A stretch of 64,000 nt of DNA from Trema orientale (GCA_002914845.1 JXTC01000068.1:62001-126000), one strand, 5' to 3'; positions 23,164 to 36,594 are shown, counted from the first letter of the stretch. The notes: generated by a model from the sequence alone, not told the origin. Made by a program: numbers and translations.

Positions 23164-25621
23164 ATGGCGTCTTCTTCCTCCCAGCTTCGGCTCATGTCCG
23201 ATCTCAAAGCCATCATAAACGAATCCCCAGAGGTTATTCTCGTTCTAACACCAGAGTTTTTGAAATTTCGATTCGGAATTTGAATTGGGTTCGTTTGGTT
23301 TTTAGGGTTGCAGTGCGAGTCCATTGTCTGATGATAATCTTTTCGTGTGGAGTGCCACCATTTTTGGGCCCGATGAGACCTCATGGGAAGGTGGATCCTG
23401 CTGAATTTTTATTTAATTTTTTGTTTAAAATTACTGACTTTTTGTTTTTTTTTTTGTTTTTTTGTTTTTTTTGGTGAGTTTGGCTGATTGTTTGGGAATT
23501 GGGAATTGAAAATCCAGGTGGGGTTTTCAGTTTTAGATTGACATTCGGCGATAATTATCCCGAAAAGCCTCCTCGAGTTCGATTCACCTCCGAAATGTTT
23601 CACCCTAATGGTTAGTTTTAATTGATCGTTTATCTAATTGTTAGTAGTAGCCATTGAACGATTGGATTCTCTCTCTCTTATGGCTTATTGGGTTACTGAC
23701 TCGGTCTGAATTTAGTGTCAACAATGCCTTTCTTTTCTATTAACAAAATCTTGGTGAAATAGTGTCAGAAGTAGTGAAATTGTCTCTTGCTTGCAGATCA
23801 TTTTTAATTATTAGTTAAGTGGTTTACTAACTTCTTTTATATGGTGCTTCATTTATTGAATTCATATCATGTGTACAACTTTGGTGTCGTAATCCATGTT
23901 CAATCGAATAATGAATGAAACATCATGTTGAAAATTTAAATGAAAATTATGAAGTTAAAAAACTGATTCTGTAGTTTTGAATTCTAAATGAATGTTGTAT
24001 CAATTTATTGGTTGTTTGTAAACTGAGACACCAAAATTGGATAGATTATTGAGTTCTCATTTATTTATTGGATTTCCTGCCATTGTCTGGATTTCATGAA
24101 ATTTTAGGCATGATTAGAGGTTGGAGATAATGGTCATATTTAAGAATGCCTTTTCTTGGTTTGATTTTCCATATCTTCAAGTATGACGTGTTATTTATAA
24201 CTATGAGGAACACCTAATTGAGATGGTTGATATCAGATTCTGTAATGTGTTTCTTTTTCTTTTTTTTTTTTCTTCGGTTTGGCTATGTTGTACAACTGCA
24301 TTTGATCTAGAACGAAGTCCAAATGGTCCTTCAAATGAGATTTGTGCGCTACAATTTAGTGCATAATGAGGAAGTATTTGAATACATTAGCCAGCGAGGC
24401 ACCGCATAACATATATGGACGGCCATGGTGATTGGAAATTGGACAGTGGGTCAAGCTTCAATGACATTCTAGGACCACTATCAGTCTTTAGGTAGCTTTA
24501 TGGATCTATACTGGATATACTCCTACAAAAATCGGATTCTAACCCGATCCAGTACAAAAATTTAGCCTGGGAAAATATTGGAGGGTATTAGTTGTTTGCA
24601 AGACTTTCAAAATGCATAACTGCTAGAAACAAAGCAGAATTTATAATGGGCCTCAAACCTGCCTCTAATAGATGATTCAGGAAGTGGTAATTCACTTGTT
24701 TTAAGTTTATTACAGCCCCTTTCTAGTTTGTGCTCATATTTCTAGGGTTAGTTTTTTTCCAACTCCCCACTGGTATTTGCTTTAGCCAATCTTTGGCAGA
24801 TCACTATACAATGAAGTAGCCTTAAAACTTTTTTAGTTTCGATTTTCTCCGTCCACTTTCGTTGTAACACATTTAGGAGGAGAGGATAGGAAGGGGTTTA
24901 TGTCTCTTGGTGTATAGAGGGGTTGCAAAGAGAATTAATGGAGCCAGATAACTTTGTTAGTTCGAAACAAGCAATTATGGGGGTGAGAACATCTGGCAAT
25001 GGTTCTTGTAGACTTGTAGTCTCCAATCGAAATCTCCTTTCGAAGCTTTAGTTTGTTCTTTAAGTATGTCATTCCCGCTGATTGCCATAATACTGTCTTG
25101 TTCTTTTCGCTTCTACTCTTTAACTTCAGTTTATGTGCCACGCCCTTAGTAACTTCCACATATTTCTTTTACTTTTTAATTTCAAATACTCATTTTTGAC
25201 GTTGTTCAAACAGTTTATCATGATGGGACACTATGCATGGATATAATTCAGGATGCATGGTCACCCTTTCACAATGTATCTACGATTTTAACCTCTGTTC
25301 AGGTAATTTTTCTAATCTCAAACTCGAACCAATCCTTTTTCTTCCCCCACGTTCATCATACACAATGACAATGTTATTTTGTCAATTGTATATGCTGCAG
25401 TCACTTCTGACTGATCCAAATCCCGCAAGTCCTGCAAATCCCAAGGCTGCTCAGCTGTATCAACACGACATTCAGGCTTATAACAAGTTCGTAAAAATAT
25501 ATTGATTGAGCCTGTGTTCCTTCTATGAGAATTATGTTTCCTGAAACTAGCTCCCCATTGTCATGTGAAAAATTGCAGGAGGGTACGCCGCTGTGCTCGT
25601 CATTCCATAGAGTCCTCATGA
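23164..25621 (+). CDS. Ubiquitin-conjugating enzyme E2, UBC2/RAD6-like
   Basis: Six exons: 23164-23232, 23306-23390, 23518-23610, 25214-25302, 25401-25486, 25579-25621; 154 aa. The whole protein is one UBC fold. Visible landmarks: WSATIFGPDETSWEGG, NYPEKPPRVRF, the HPN motif at residues 80-82, the active-site cysteine Cys90 in YHDGTLCMDI, then AWSP and TDPNPASPANPKAA. E2s take ubiquitin from E1 on this cysteine and pass it to an E3-bound substrate. Length and insert-free layout fit class I E2s; closest by eye to plant UBC1-3 (RAD6), but many positions differ and the tail RVRRCARHSIESS is unlike the RAD6 tail, so I give no symbol. The start is the ATG that opens the conserved helix. The exon 5 donor (GTTCGT) is weak; a stronger GT four bases on would break the conserved KRVRR reading. 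Intron 3 is 1.6 kb. Confidence 0.92.
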
Positions 25622-27758
25622 AATCTGTTTGAAATTCTTGTTCTATCTTTGTAACTGTTTGAACAAGGTTTGTTATGGCCCGATACGCACCATCGAGTGT
25701 GCATCTCATTCTGCTCTTTCTTTTCTTTCTCCCCCTAAAAAAAGTAATATGTTTCTTCATCAACTTAGTACAAATAGATTTTTTCCCTTCCCTGTCATCG
25801 TTCCATCCTGTCAATATTGTATGAGCATTTTTGAATGTAAATTAGAGGATCTCAAAGTACTCTCAATTGATAATAATGTACAGATACTTTGTTGAAGGAT
25901 GCGTTCTCATTCTCAGAACTGTATAATCTAACGGATATTCTTGTTTGATTTTGAGATTCCAAGAAGAGATATCAACTAGAAGTCATTTTAAAATGTCACG
26001 ACTCTTTTTCTAGATGGGTTATGCATGAGCCTTATGGTTCTGAAATCAAAGTCCAAAACAATGAAACACCGCACCGAAAAGATGTTTTTCAACTCAACCA
26101 ATTTGTCACTAAAGATAGACTTTGCATGGTTTGCTCGTTACACTTTGCTTCTATAGTGCAAGGCGTTAGTCTTGTATACCAGTGAACTTGCTATCTATGA
26201 GTACCAAAAGAGGGAAATTATTACCAACAAGAAACTCAAATACGATTGGGAGCCTCCAGATAGGTTTCAATCGCTAAACACCTTACGAGCAAATGGAAAT
26301 TTGTTATAGAGTTGGGCTAGTGAGTGACTGTTGCATAATAACATTCCTGTGAGATCTATAAAAATAGACGGCTGTGATTGACGAGTATGACCAAAACATA
26401 GCTGTTATATTACATCTAAGTAGCCATGAATGGAACATCAAGCAAGGAGAAGATAACCAGTTCTTTTACTATTCTTAAATCTTATTTGCGTGTTGTCTCT
26501 CTTTCTTTAGTCATGGCATGCGTGACTGACATTTCGTGCCATGACAATGTTATTTAGTCTGGATTTTTGGTTCTAAGCTGAAACACCACAGTCAGAAAAC
26601 AAAATCAACATCTCATTAGATTACTAACAGACATAATTCGCAACTCATTAATGAACACAGAGTAAACCCTTTCAAATATGGAGTTGCTATGGACCATCCA
26701 AATATAAGGTGGTTAGGGGATGCACATCACAATAATGGAAAGAAAATTTAAAACACAATATATGTTCTAGCAGTTTAATAACAAAATGGTTAATGAGCTT
26801 TATGCTCATCTTCAGCCTCAAAATAACAAATTGCTGATATATATTCTCATCCATGGGCATGTGGGCTGTCCATGGATTTGTTCCTCTGCATTTAAATGGA
26901 CAAAAGGTCATTTTAAGGGCTCAATTGTTTTGGTGCAATAGGGATATGAAATGTACTTCAAGATTAGGGGGGGTCCTTTCATTGTTTTCCTTGTTAATTG
27001 CATTAGCTATCCAATGAGCTCTCTCCAAACCCCACCTGAATTAAAAGGTTTTTTTCCCCCTTAATGTGGGTCTTTCTCTGTCTTCGTTTGGGACAATTTT
27101 AAGAGTGGTAGATAATTTAAATGTCTTTCCATATATTTCATCAATGAGATGACCAACATTTGGGCAACTGTGTGCCCTACATCTAACTACAAAATACCAT
27201 TTACTCATATTCATGTATACAATCTGGCTGATGTAGATGGAGTACCAGCTATGGAATTCGTCCATGGATGTAGACTCGAGCTTGGGCTTGAGCCTTTGCC
27301 TTTGAATCCTTCTGGCACTCCAGTTGGACCATTTTTATAGCTACTTATTTTGGTTCTATAAAAACTACCACTTCAAGTGTTATAAGCTCTTTGATTGACA
27401 GAGAAGCTAAAGCTGTAAGCTAATGGCTCTTTTTGGACTGCCCTTAAGAATAATAGACTTGAAGCGCTGACTTGAGACAAAAAGAAGCAAAGAATCTGAA
27501 CATCACATGATGAGTTCTAGGACTCAGTAGTAGTACATGGCAATAGAAAAGTCTGAAAAGCTCAGTACTGATTTGAGACTGGAGGAACATAAGAATCAAA
27601 AATTGACATTAGCAAAATGTACTTTTAGAAAGCAATCCCTTACTAGCATGTTTGGTGAGTGAGAAAGGATGAGACTAGAATAAACCATCCTAATCCCTTT
27701 TTTATTTTTTTTTTGTTGTCAACTTGAAAGTGAGTAAATAATTCATTCCCATGGAGAG

Positions 27759-27806
27759 AATCTCATTTGGATGGTCCATTCGGAAAAAAAAATCTCATTT
27801 GGATGG
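27759..27806 (+). mobile_element. Tiny A-tract insertion with 16-bp direct repeats
   Basis: AATCTCATTTGGATGG occurs at 27759-27774 and 27791-27806; between them is TCCATTCGGAAAAAAA (16 bp). Confidence 0.85.
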
Positions 27807-29275
27807 AATTATTTGTCCCTTTAAAAAATATGAGATTATCAACCAATATATATATATATATTGAGAACCAACTTTTAAATGATTTTTTTAAAAATTCATT
27901 TTAGTATTTAAATTCAATTAAAATTATTCATATTGAAAAATTTAATATTTTCGTAATTAATTATAATTCATTTACAAAAAAGTTTAATCATAATCTATTT
28001 CAATACCACATAAAAAACCGGATAATATTCCAGTTCAATTAAAATTCATTCCAATTCGAAGTAATAATCACATCTAATCACGTACACCCCATGCATCATT
28101 GGATGAAGATTTTGAATACCGAAAACAGATGGACTTTTTTTTTTCTTTTTCCAAGGGGTACCCCTTTAAGCTTATGATGAAACATATAAAATTAGTTGTT
28201 AAAAGATGCTTGAAAAAGCGGATTTCTTCGGTTTCAATCATGCATGTACATGGTTCCAAAAGTTAGCTATCATGACATACACACACAGTTAAAAAAGACT
28301 CATCATTTCCATTGTAGTAAAAAGATTCCAAGTAGCTTTAACTATAAGCACATCTATACTTCGCCTATGATGAAAAAAAAAAAAATTGTTCAAATGCCAA
28401 AACCCATCTCTATTAGCTGCGTACCTAAAAGTAGCACAATATTTCTATAGCTACCTAGAAAAAGGAGATTGAAGTAAGTTTCCAAGGAAAGGAAAACCCT
28501 ACTAGAAAAATGAATCTCACACTCATCGACCATTCCAAACAGCCACTTTCACTATTAAAATATTGTGGACCATATTGGTCAGAATTGCATGCCTTACGCC
28601 CTTATCCTTATCTGAAATAGTTTTTCTCTCAAATAAGAAAACAAAACTTGAAAGGGCCAGAAAGCTAAGATCAGCCTAGGACCCAAACCAAAGTTTAATG
28701 TTAATAGAAATTTGTACAGAATCCTATTACATGGGTCCTAACGTTGTTGGTTAGTCTTATCCATCCACCCCAATTACCCGCAAAACCTAGACAAAATTAT
28801 AAATTAAGTTGTCCAACTAGCTAAGCCTAAACCCATTAATGAACAAAATAATTGAAATGAGACGATATTTAAGAGTGAGCTTTATCCAGAAGTACTATAG
28901 CTTAGTTAGGAGTCTTTTCAATCCACACCATGATATGAAGCAGCCAATATTTCTGAAAGTTGATTGGAATATTTTTTATGATTTTGCTTTCACTAAATTG
29001 CCTTTTCAAGCAGAAATAAATAGACATTGGCCAGGTAATTGCCCACTTTATGAAATAGCTAGATACTTCCAATATTGTTTTGGAGGCAAACATTATTGCT
29101 TCAATACTATTCATGATGAATGAATAATAGAAAGTTTCATTCTAAGTTTCCAGTACATATTATTATGCACAAAAATCATATGGGCATAATTAGCTAGCTT
29201 GACTCGTTCGATTGAATGAGCATCATTGGTGGCAAAAAGTCATGTCACGACTTGGGTAATTCACAGATATGCGTA

Positions 29276-29470
29276 GCCATATATAAGAAAAATATTGCTG
29301 AAGGGTAGTTATTTTGCTTAACCTATAACTTTACATACTACTAGATGTGTGAGTTCCACCATAAAAATTAAATGCATAGTCATATATAAGAGAAATACTA
29401 AAAGGTAGTTGTGTGCTTAGCATCAGATATACCTGTGAACTCTACTACAAAATTTACATACAGAAAATGC
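29276..29470. repeat. Diverged tandem duplication, period about 105 bp
   Basis: CATATATAAGAAAAATA..GGTAGTT and CATATATAAGAGAAATA..GGTAGTT are followed by related GTGAGTTCCACCA / GTGAACTCTACTA stretches. Confidence 0.6.
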
Positions 29471-29495
29471 CAAAGGACACGTGTAATACTTATCA

Positions 29496-29558
29496 TCATA
29501 CATTAATAAAGTTTCTTTTTTTTTTTTTTTTTGCTCAAGGTCATACATTAATAAAGTT
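29496..29558 (-). mobile_element. Tiny T-tract insertion with 18-bp direct repeats
   Basis: TCATACATTAATAAAGTT occurs at 29496-29513 and 29541-29558. The 27-bp insert is TC, a T run of 17, then GCTCAAGG: on the minus strand, eight bases plus an A tail. Confidence 0.88.
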
Positions 29559-29792
29559 GTGCACTTCATATATAACTTTGTATTGGTTTTCACACTTTTA
29601 GTGTGTTATTCTCAACAAAACATGTGTTCTATAACATTGCTGCTTAATACGTATAGGTCCCACATTATTATTGGTGTATGATGTTAAATATCGTAAGTGC
29701 ATTCTCTTTGTCTATAAAGCTTCTGAAAAAGAAAAAAGAATTAAAATAAAAGAGCTGATTTTATATTAGTTTAATTTAATTAAACACCAAAA

Positions 29793-29846
29793 CATGCCAC
29801 GGGGCACGGGCCTTTCAAAAAAAAAAAAAAAAAAATCATGCCACGG
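29793..29846 (+). mobile_element. Tiny A-tract insertion with 10-bp direct repeats
   Basis: CATGCCACGG occurs at 29793-29802 and 29837-29846; the 34-bp insert is GGCACGGGCCTTTC followed by an A run and a final T. Confidence 0.75.
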
Positions 29847-31248
29847 TCTTCCACAGTCGTAGGGTTCTCGAAAGGTTTGTTTTGCACTTTGCCTTTGAGC
29901 AATGCAGTAACGAAGTGGAGCTTTCGCCGGTGATTATTCATTGGCACGAGTTAGGAATTGAATGTGATACTACTTTGATGATCAACCTTATACAAGTTCA
30001 AAAAATGTTCGTTGAATTTTTTATCTGAGTGGCGGATATGCCTCTATCATCTATATTTAAATGGAGATACAAATCATTCAAATAAATAAAAAATATATAA
30101 ATTAGCATAATAACTTAAATTTAAAACTTTTTAAGACCAAAAAATTACATTAATAAAGTTTCTCTCATTCCATTGAGATTCACCAAAAAAAAAAAAGAAT
30201 ATTTATATATCATAATTAATTATAAGTCTAATTATAAGTCTAGTGTCTCCTAATTAAGTTGGTACTTGTATTAGCAAAATAATTTATAATATTACATATG
30301 TTTAATGTATTAATGTGCCGTCCTTATGTACTAGCGTAATGTGTTATATCGTGTTGTATTTATAGGCCTGCTATACTCTGCCCATTATACTTAATTTATG
30401 AATCCAATATGACTCATATCATTGGACCGTATTTGACGTATAGTACTATATTCAAGTTGTGTTAATAGGCCGATTTAGTCATCTTGACAACTCTATGTAC
30501 ATTGTATAGATACTAAATATTATTTTCTCTAAGATAATATAATAAGAAGATATTAAGCACGTTAAGCTATCAAACTGATTAAAATCATTTTCATTGATAA
30601 TCAATGATGTTGGGCGACTACATTAGATAGGAATGAAGTCTAAGCTTAAATTGGGCAGGTTTTTACCTTTTCGCCATTACCAGCTCCATTAGCTCTCTTA
30701 TGCACACCCTTAAATCACACTACAACATATACAGTTTTTTTCAAAATTATTATTATTATTTTTCTGTTTTTTTTTTTTTTTTCCTTTCTTCTTCTCTTAA
30801 GTCTGTTATTTTCTCTTTGAAGAAACGATATATTGAAATAATGCAACCTAATAAAGTGAAAGGTCCCCAAGTTCTGTCAGCCCAAAATTATTGGAAAATG
30901 ATTTTGATCACAATAAACAGCTCAAGATGGAGAGACCCCCATCAAACTTTTCTAATAAGTTAAAATGAATGCTGTATTTCTATATTTGGCTATGTAGTTG
31001 AAACTCCTAAAAATCTTATGAGTTTTCAGTTATCACCTTCTTATTTTATTCTCTAGAAAATCTTAGGCATAATTAATACAAAAATGCCCCATAAGTTTAG
31101 GAGAAATGCATGATTTACTCCTTCTATTTTTTAAAGGAAAAAAAGACCACTTGAATCATCAAAGATTCAAATCGATATAAATTCCATTATCTGTCTAATT
31201 AACTCAAAATTAGAATCTAAAATGATAAAATTACTCTTCCTTTGAACT

Positions 31249-31578
31249 AAAAAGGAAAAATCGGTGGTGCCCTCATGCTCCTCACCTAGTTTTTTCCGTG
31301 GAAACCATTTGGACCCGACAATTTTTGGGACCACGAGTGGAACGACAATGGTCCTATCCCTGTACCTTTGTCAACTAGTAGGACATGGGTGCCTACTCAT
31401 AGAGTCTACTCATTGGGGGAACACGTTCCTAGAGTGGCTAATAGAGTCCACTTATTGGTAGTTACTCCTAGAGTACCAAGCCCGATCTCATGGGTCTTTG
31501 TGGAGGTTCGAACCTTGACTAGAAGCGAAGGCTTTAGGTAGGTACCTTTGTCGCTATGCCACAATCACCACTGGTGGT
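31249..31578 (-). mobile_element. tRNA-derived SINE with perfect 15-bp target duplication
   Basis: CTCTTCCTTTGAACT occurs on both sides (31234-31248 and 31579-31593). On the minus strand the element starts AGACCACCAGTGGTGATTG, has a box A TGGCATAGCGACAAAGG (31561-31545) and a box B GGTTCGAACCTCC (31514-31502) 47 bases on. The 3' end is T-rich (ATTTTTCCTTTTT), not poly(A). 330 bp and GC-richer than the surroundings. A-box/B-box order and the duplication together identify a tRNA-derived SINE; the family name is not assigned. Confidence 0.88.
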
Positions 31579-31593
31579 CTCTTCCTTTGAACT

Positions 31594-32820
31594 TGTAAAT
31601 AAACAAGCACTAATTCAGAAACGAAAATAATAGTGAGTGAGAAAAAAAAAAATAAATATAAGAATAATAATATGTCAAGAAAAGTCTTACACATTTTATT
31701 TTGTTTTCTCAAAATAAATTTATTTTATTATTTTTGAATGTTTGGCTAGTTGATGGTATTTAGGCAAGGGTATCTCTTGGTCTTTTTTTTAAAAAATTAT
31801 AACTTAATTTTGACCAAATTAGAAATAGGTGTGGAATTTTTATCTATTTATTTTTATTATAATTATTATGTCTTTTCACTATTTTGCTTAAACATTTTAT
31901 ATACTTCAGCAATTTTCATAAAGCCATAATGGAATTGCTTTTCTTTATCTCCAACTAAATCTCTCCCAATGTAGTTTTTCCTTAGTTCATTGTATATAAA
32001 GTTGATCAGATGTTTTTTAATAAATGAATTTAATCTGAGGTTTAGAAATTTTATATATGGTGTTTTGAGCTATGATCCTTATCTTTCTTAGATAATAAAT
32101 CGTTTTCAAGCATCGAAAGGGTCATTAATATTGCCTGAAAGGAATGTGCAAGATGATGTTCATTTCGACAGTTACCATTTCCTAAGAGACGTTAGATTCC
32201 CAAGTTCGAGCTGATCGATCTTAATTATGAGCTCTCTTCTCTCTCATTTTTTAATTATTATTATTTTTTCCTTAAAATAGTCGTACCGACAACTTTAGGA
32301 CTGCCCACAGCCAACTTAAATCCAAAATAATGCTCATTTCTAAATTTCTAAATTACAAACGCCTAAAGCAACTATTTTCTTGCATAGTTCGCGTTGTCGC
32401 ATGTACATTTGACATAGTTTACATTTATCATCCGTACCACTGCTGAATTTGAGCTTTGACAAAAAAAAAAAATTAAATAATTTGTATTTTTTTTTCTTCA
32501 AATAATCATTAGATAATGATCCAACGATTAAAAAATAATACTTATAAATAGATAAAAAAGAAATATACATAATGAATTGGGAACCTACATACATAAGAGA
32601 CTAATATTTCAAAAAAAATTATACATGGAGTCTAATACTCTAATATAGAGCAAAAAGAATATTGTAGTACTGCCAACAATTCCTATTGGCCAAGTAATCC
32701 TTGATTCAAATTTGGGAACAAGAATTCTAAATGAATTAAAAGAGCATTCCGATGTATATATGTGCTAAAAGTCATTAATTTTATCTAATATATCAAATGC
32801 TAAAATTTAGCATTAGACTA
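31594..32820. other. AT-rich intergenic stretch
   Basis: No recognisable gene. The sequence near 32460-32600 shows weak similarity to arms of the T-rich MITE family at 4151 and 55739. Confidence 0.45.
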
Positions 32821-33008
32821 GATTTGATCCTTAGTGTTGTGCCAAATTTGGCATCAAAGATAACCAAAATATGACTCTACTTGCAATAATATTGCAGCTC
32901 CAAAATTACAACAAGATTTGATCCTTAGTGTTGTGCCAAATTTGGCATCAAAGATAACCAAAATATGACTCTACTTGCAATAATATTGCAGCTCCAAAAT
33001 TACAACAA
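32821..33008. repeat. Perfect tandem duplication, period 94 bp
   Basis: Unit GATTTGATCCTTAGTGTTGT.. to ..AAATTACAACAA occurs at 32821-32914 and again at 32915-33008 without a visible mismatch. The unit has no coding sense. The identity implies a recent event or an assembly artefact. Confidence 0.97.
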
Positions 33009-33339
33009 TTGATACTACGTATTGCCGCTAGTAATTATTTTTGTTTAACTATAATAGTAAAATATAATAATTTATACATTCACATTTCCACATTAATAGA
33101 TTCATAATTAATTCTTAGATGAATAATAAAAAACTACATTGAGATTTATGTGTTCTGTAATTTAAACCATAAAATTTATGTGTTCTGTAATTTTACTTTT
33201 CAAGGAGAGAGAATGATATTCTATGATAAAACTTACAGTTAGAAAACAAATTATCAAATAGAGCATTCTATTTGGCATCGCAGCGCATTAGATCAAAAAA
33301 ATAGGAAATTAGCATTCTAGCTATATACCAAATGTTATT

Positions 33340-33595
33340 TATTAATATAGGACCATAATATTGGGTAAGTAATTTTTTTTACCTATCTATAGATATTTTT
33401 TTAGCTGCTGGATCATTATCTAACAGCTATTAGGATTTGAATAATTGGAAGAAAAAATAACAAGACATAAATATTATTTAATATTTTTTCCACTTACTTT
33501 TAACCATGAAAAGACAATGTGATATAAATTTTATTTAGGCAAAATAATATCTATAAACAGATTAAAAAAGAAAAGAATACTACTGAATTGGTGCC
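33340..33595. mobile_element. Diverged third copy of the T-rich MITE family
   Basis: The right end GAATTGGTGCCC and the internal T-rich then GGATCATTATCTAAC words match the copy at 55739-55991. Possible flanks ATTAATATA and ATTAATACA. The left end is decayed. Confidence 0.5.
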
Positions 33596-35480
33596 CATTA
33601 ATACATAAGCTTAAGTATTAACATGATCTTTCGCATTGGACATTTAAGGTCTAATCATGTTGGATCCTATGTTGATAATCAAGATGATTAAGCCTACTCC
33701 ATGCTAATATCACCAGATGTTTTACAACGCAGAGACTATGATTCAATTATTGTGCTAGAATAAAAAGAAACCAAATATTTCATAAATTATATAAGATTTG
33801 GTATAATATTTATTTGTTAGGATTATAGTATGATATGTTTAAATTTTCGTGCTTGATTTTATTGAGAGCATATGTAGTCAATCCAAGCTAGAACGTTACT
33901 AACACCCAAAATAATAATAATAATAATAACAAATAAAGGAAGAAAGAAAAATTCAAAATATTGTTTTAAGATTCAAAATATTTGTTTATAAGTTTTTATT
34001 TTATAGTAATTAACAAATGTTGTTACCTAATAAGTACAGACCACCGAGAGCTTGGAGCCAATGCAAAAAGTTTCTGGTTCAAAGCTCAAACCACTGGTGA
34101 TCGGGTACATGAACTATCAGCTATTCGAGTGATTTATATGCCACACATATAAGTAAGACTGCCCTTAAATTATTTGGAAAAGTTACTCTCTATCTTTATG
34201 ATTGAAATAAAAATAAATAAATAAATAAACTAACAAGTATAGTGACCGACAGATTTTCCTTTCGTTAATCTACAAAATAAAGTGCAGAACAATGATCTTA
34301 AAGATCACCATCGTTGAATGCCATGGGTCCCACATACTGCATGTGGGACCTCATTCTACGGTGGAGATTGACGGGTCCTATTGCTCGTCGAGCTTTGCCT
34401 TTTGTAATCATACCTTTCCGACAATTACGTCAAATCGAGCTCCAGTTGTTCTGAGTATAATTATTTTGTGCAATAGAAGCCAATTTTAACTTCATTCGCC
34501 AATGACTCTTTGCCACGTAAACAATGTCAAATTAAAACCGGAATGAGTCCTTTAGTACCTCTTAACACGTGGCAGATTTTTGCTGGTTACATGTAGGATT
34601 CTTCCACCGCAATTATGCAGAGGAAAAAAGCGATTTGTTTGTCTTATATAATTTGCCTCGCCTGGTCCCATTGTCACATTCCATATTCCCAAATCCCAAT
34701 CCCCATGTCGTATTTAGTGTTGCAAAATACAAGTTACTCATTTACCAAATATCTCTTAATATTATTTTTAGGGCGCGTCTAGAATAGGGTCATGACTTTT
34801 TGCCCCTATGTACGGCTTTTGTTTCTGAACCGTACGATTGAATATAAATGGTGATCACATACATAAGTTTATACAAAATTGATGCTCCGTAATACATGGA
34901 AACAAAGCTCAAAGCATAAAATATACTTAAAAACCCAAAAAAGACAAAACACCTTCGTCTTCCTTTGCTACTCTCTTGCTCGTGAATTCGAAACATGGAA
35001 CCTTAATTCACAAAGTAATTTCTACTCTCTTGCTCGAAGATCCCAGGACTCGTTTTCTTCTTCTTTTTATTACTCAGATTGAAGTTGCTAAAAATAATTT
35101 CGAAAAGAAAATAATTAGGGAGATAATGTTCTTTAGAGAGAGAAAAAAACAAACATCACAATATTTCTCTTTCCTCTCTCTTCTGGTGCTCACAAGATTT
35201 GGACTTTATTTGCTACTCTTCTTTCATCCATTAGAGATTATTTTGAGTGAACGGCATACAAGGAATAAACTATAAACTTGGGTGTGAGATGGAGATGTGA
35301 GACACAAACCCAAAGCTTCGAAAGCTTCTCCGTCCCTCCCTCTCTCCTCTTCTTCTTCTTCGTTTGCGTTTGCTTCTCCTCTCCGTCTGGTACACCCAAA
35401 GAGATATATATTAATATATTATATACACACACACAGAGAAACAATAAATAAATGGGGCAAAAAAAAATGGGTTGCCACAA

Positions 35481-35514
35481 ATTTATAGTCTCTTTGATTA
35501 AAGAGACTATAAAT
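35481..35514. repeat. Perfect 34-bp hairpin
   Basis: ATTTATAGTCTCTTT, loop GATT, then AAAGAGACTATAAAT: perfect 15-bp arms. Followed by GGCGACTAAAAATGTCACA, which looks like class II transposon subterminal sequence. Confidence 0.9.
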
Positions 35515-36594
35515 TAGGCGACTAAAAATGTCACAAACAAAAATTGAAGTTGCTTTGTTCCTTGCCTAAATATACATAGTACGGCTTAAGTGAAGCCCAG
35601 CTTTGTTCCTTTCTTCGTTTGAAGTCATCTCACACCCAACCATTTTTAATTTTATTCTTTTTTGTTTTTTGTTTTTTTTTTCTAAAAAAAAAATGGGTTT
35701 TTGATTAAGAAAGAGCAAGCACACAAATTTTTATGCATTTTAGGCATAGGACCTTCTGTGGATGGATTGACGGTGGCATTTGCTTCAGAGATCTATGTCT
35801 CATTCAGTCCTTCACAAGCTTCATTCAAAGGGAGAGACTATAGGCGCGAATACTTTCAAATAAAATATATATGGGATGATAATCCGATGAGAAAGGAACA
35901 AAGCTGTATGTATATGCACATGAATCCCTTCTTGCCAAATTTATTGCTCACATATTTTGTTTGAAGACGATGCGGAGGAAATGAGAATGGAAAAAAAAAT
36001 ATATTGAAAAATGGAGAGAGGAGGTGATATTTGTCTCTCTGATTACAAAAAGAGGAGGAGAAAGGTAGTCTATTTTGTCCTAAATGTAGTGGGTAATAAT
36101 CATATGTGGATTGCCACAAATTATATATTTTGCACCCCATACATCAAGCCCATTAAAAATTGATCAGAGAATCACAATTAGAGGGCCTAAATAGGGTCAT
36201 ATTAGGGCAGCCCTACTATAGCTCTGCCCTTATTTTTATACTTTATATTTTAATATATTATGAAATTAATTTTGTGTTTTAATTATTATCAATATTAATT
36301 TTTAAATTTAAAATTTATTACAAATATCTAATACTAATTTAGAATAATTAATTTACCAGGATACTGTTTAAAAAATTGAAAATAAATCATATAAAAACTG
36401 ATATGAGAATAAATTTATTAAATCATCTTGGTAAGTTGACCGCTCTAAATTGGTGTCAAGGTATAAATTTGTAACAAATATTAAATTTAAAGGTCAATGT
36501 TAAAAATAATCAAAACATAAGATACAAACGGAATAAAATGTCAAAATACAAGATATAAAAGTGATAGTATCCCATAAAAATATTATGTTAAAAA

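Larger units (their letters stand above)
25622..31230. other. Intergenic, no recognisable gene
   Basis: The first few hundred bases should hold the E2 3' untranslated region. Beyond that, frames up to 94 codons (for example 28839-29123) have no domain signal. The region carries three tiny tract insertions (27775, 29514, 29803), a diverged tandem duplication at 29276-29470 and AT-rich filler. Confidence 0.5.

Noticed and set aside
25401..25814. 137-codon open frame on the minus strand
   Set aside because: It is antisense to exons 5 and 6 of the E2 gene and has no domain signal.
28839..29123. 94-codon frame as a hypothetical gene
   Set aside because: No signal peptide, domain or codon pattern to support it, and the surroundings are non-coding.
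31502..31561. tRNA gene
   Set aside because: Good A and B boxes, but no acceptor-stem pairing and a 15-bp target duplication encloses a 330-bp unit, so it is a SINE.
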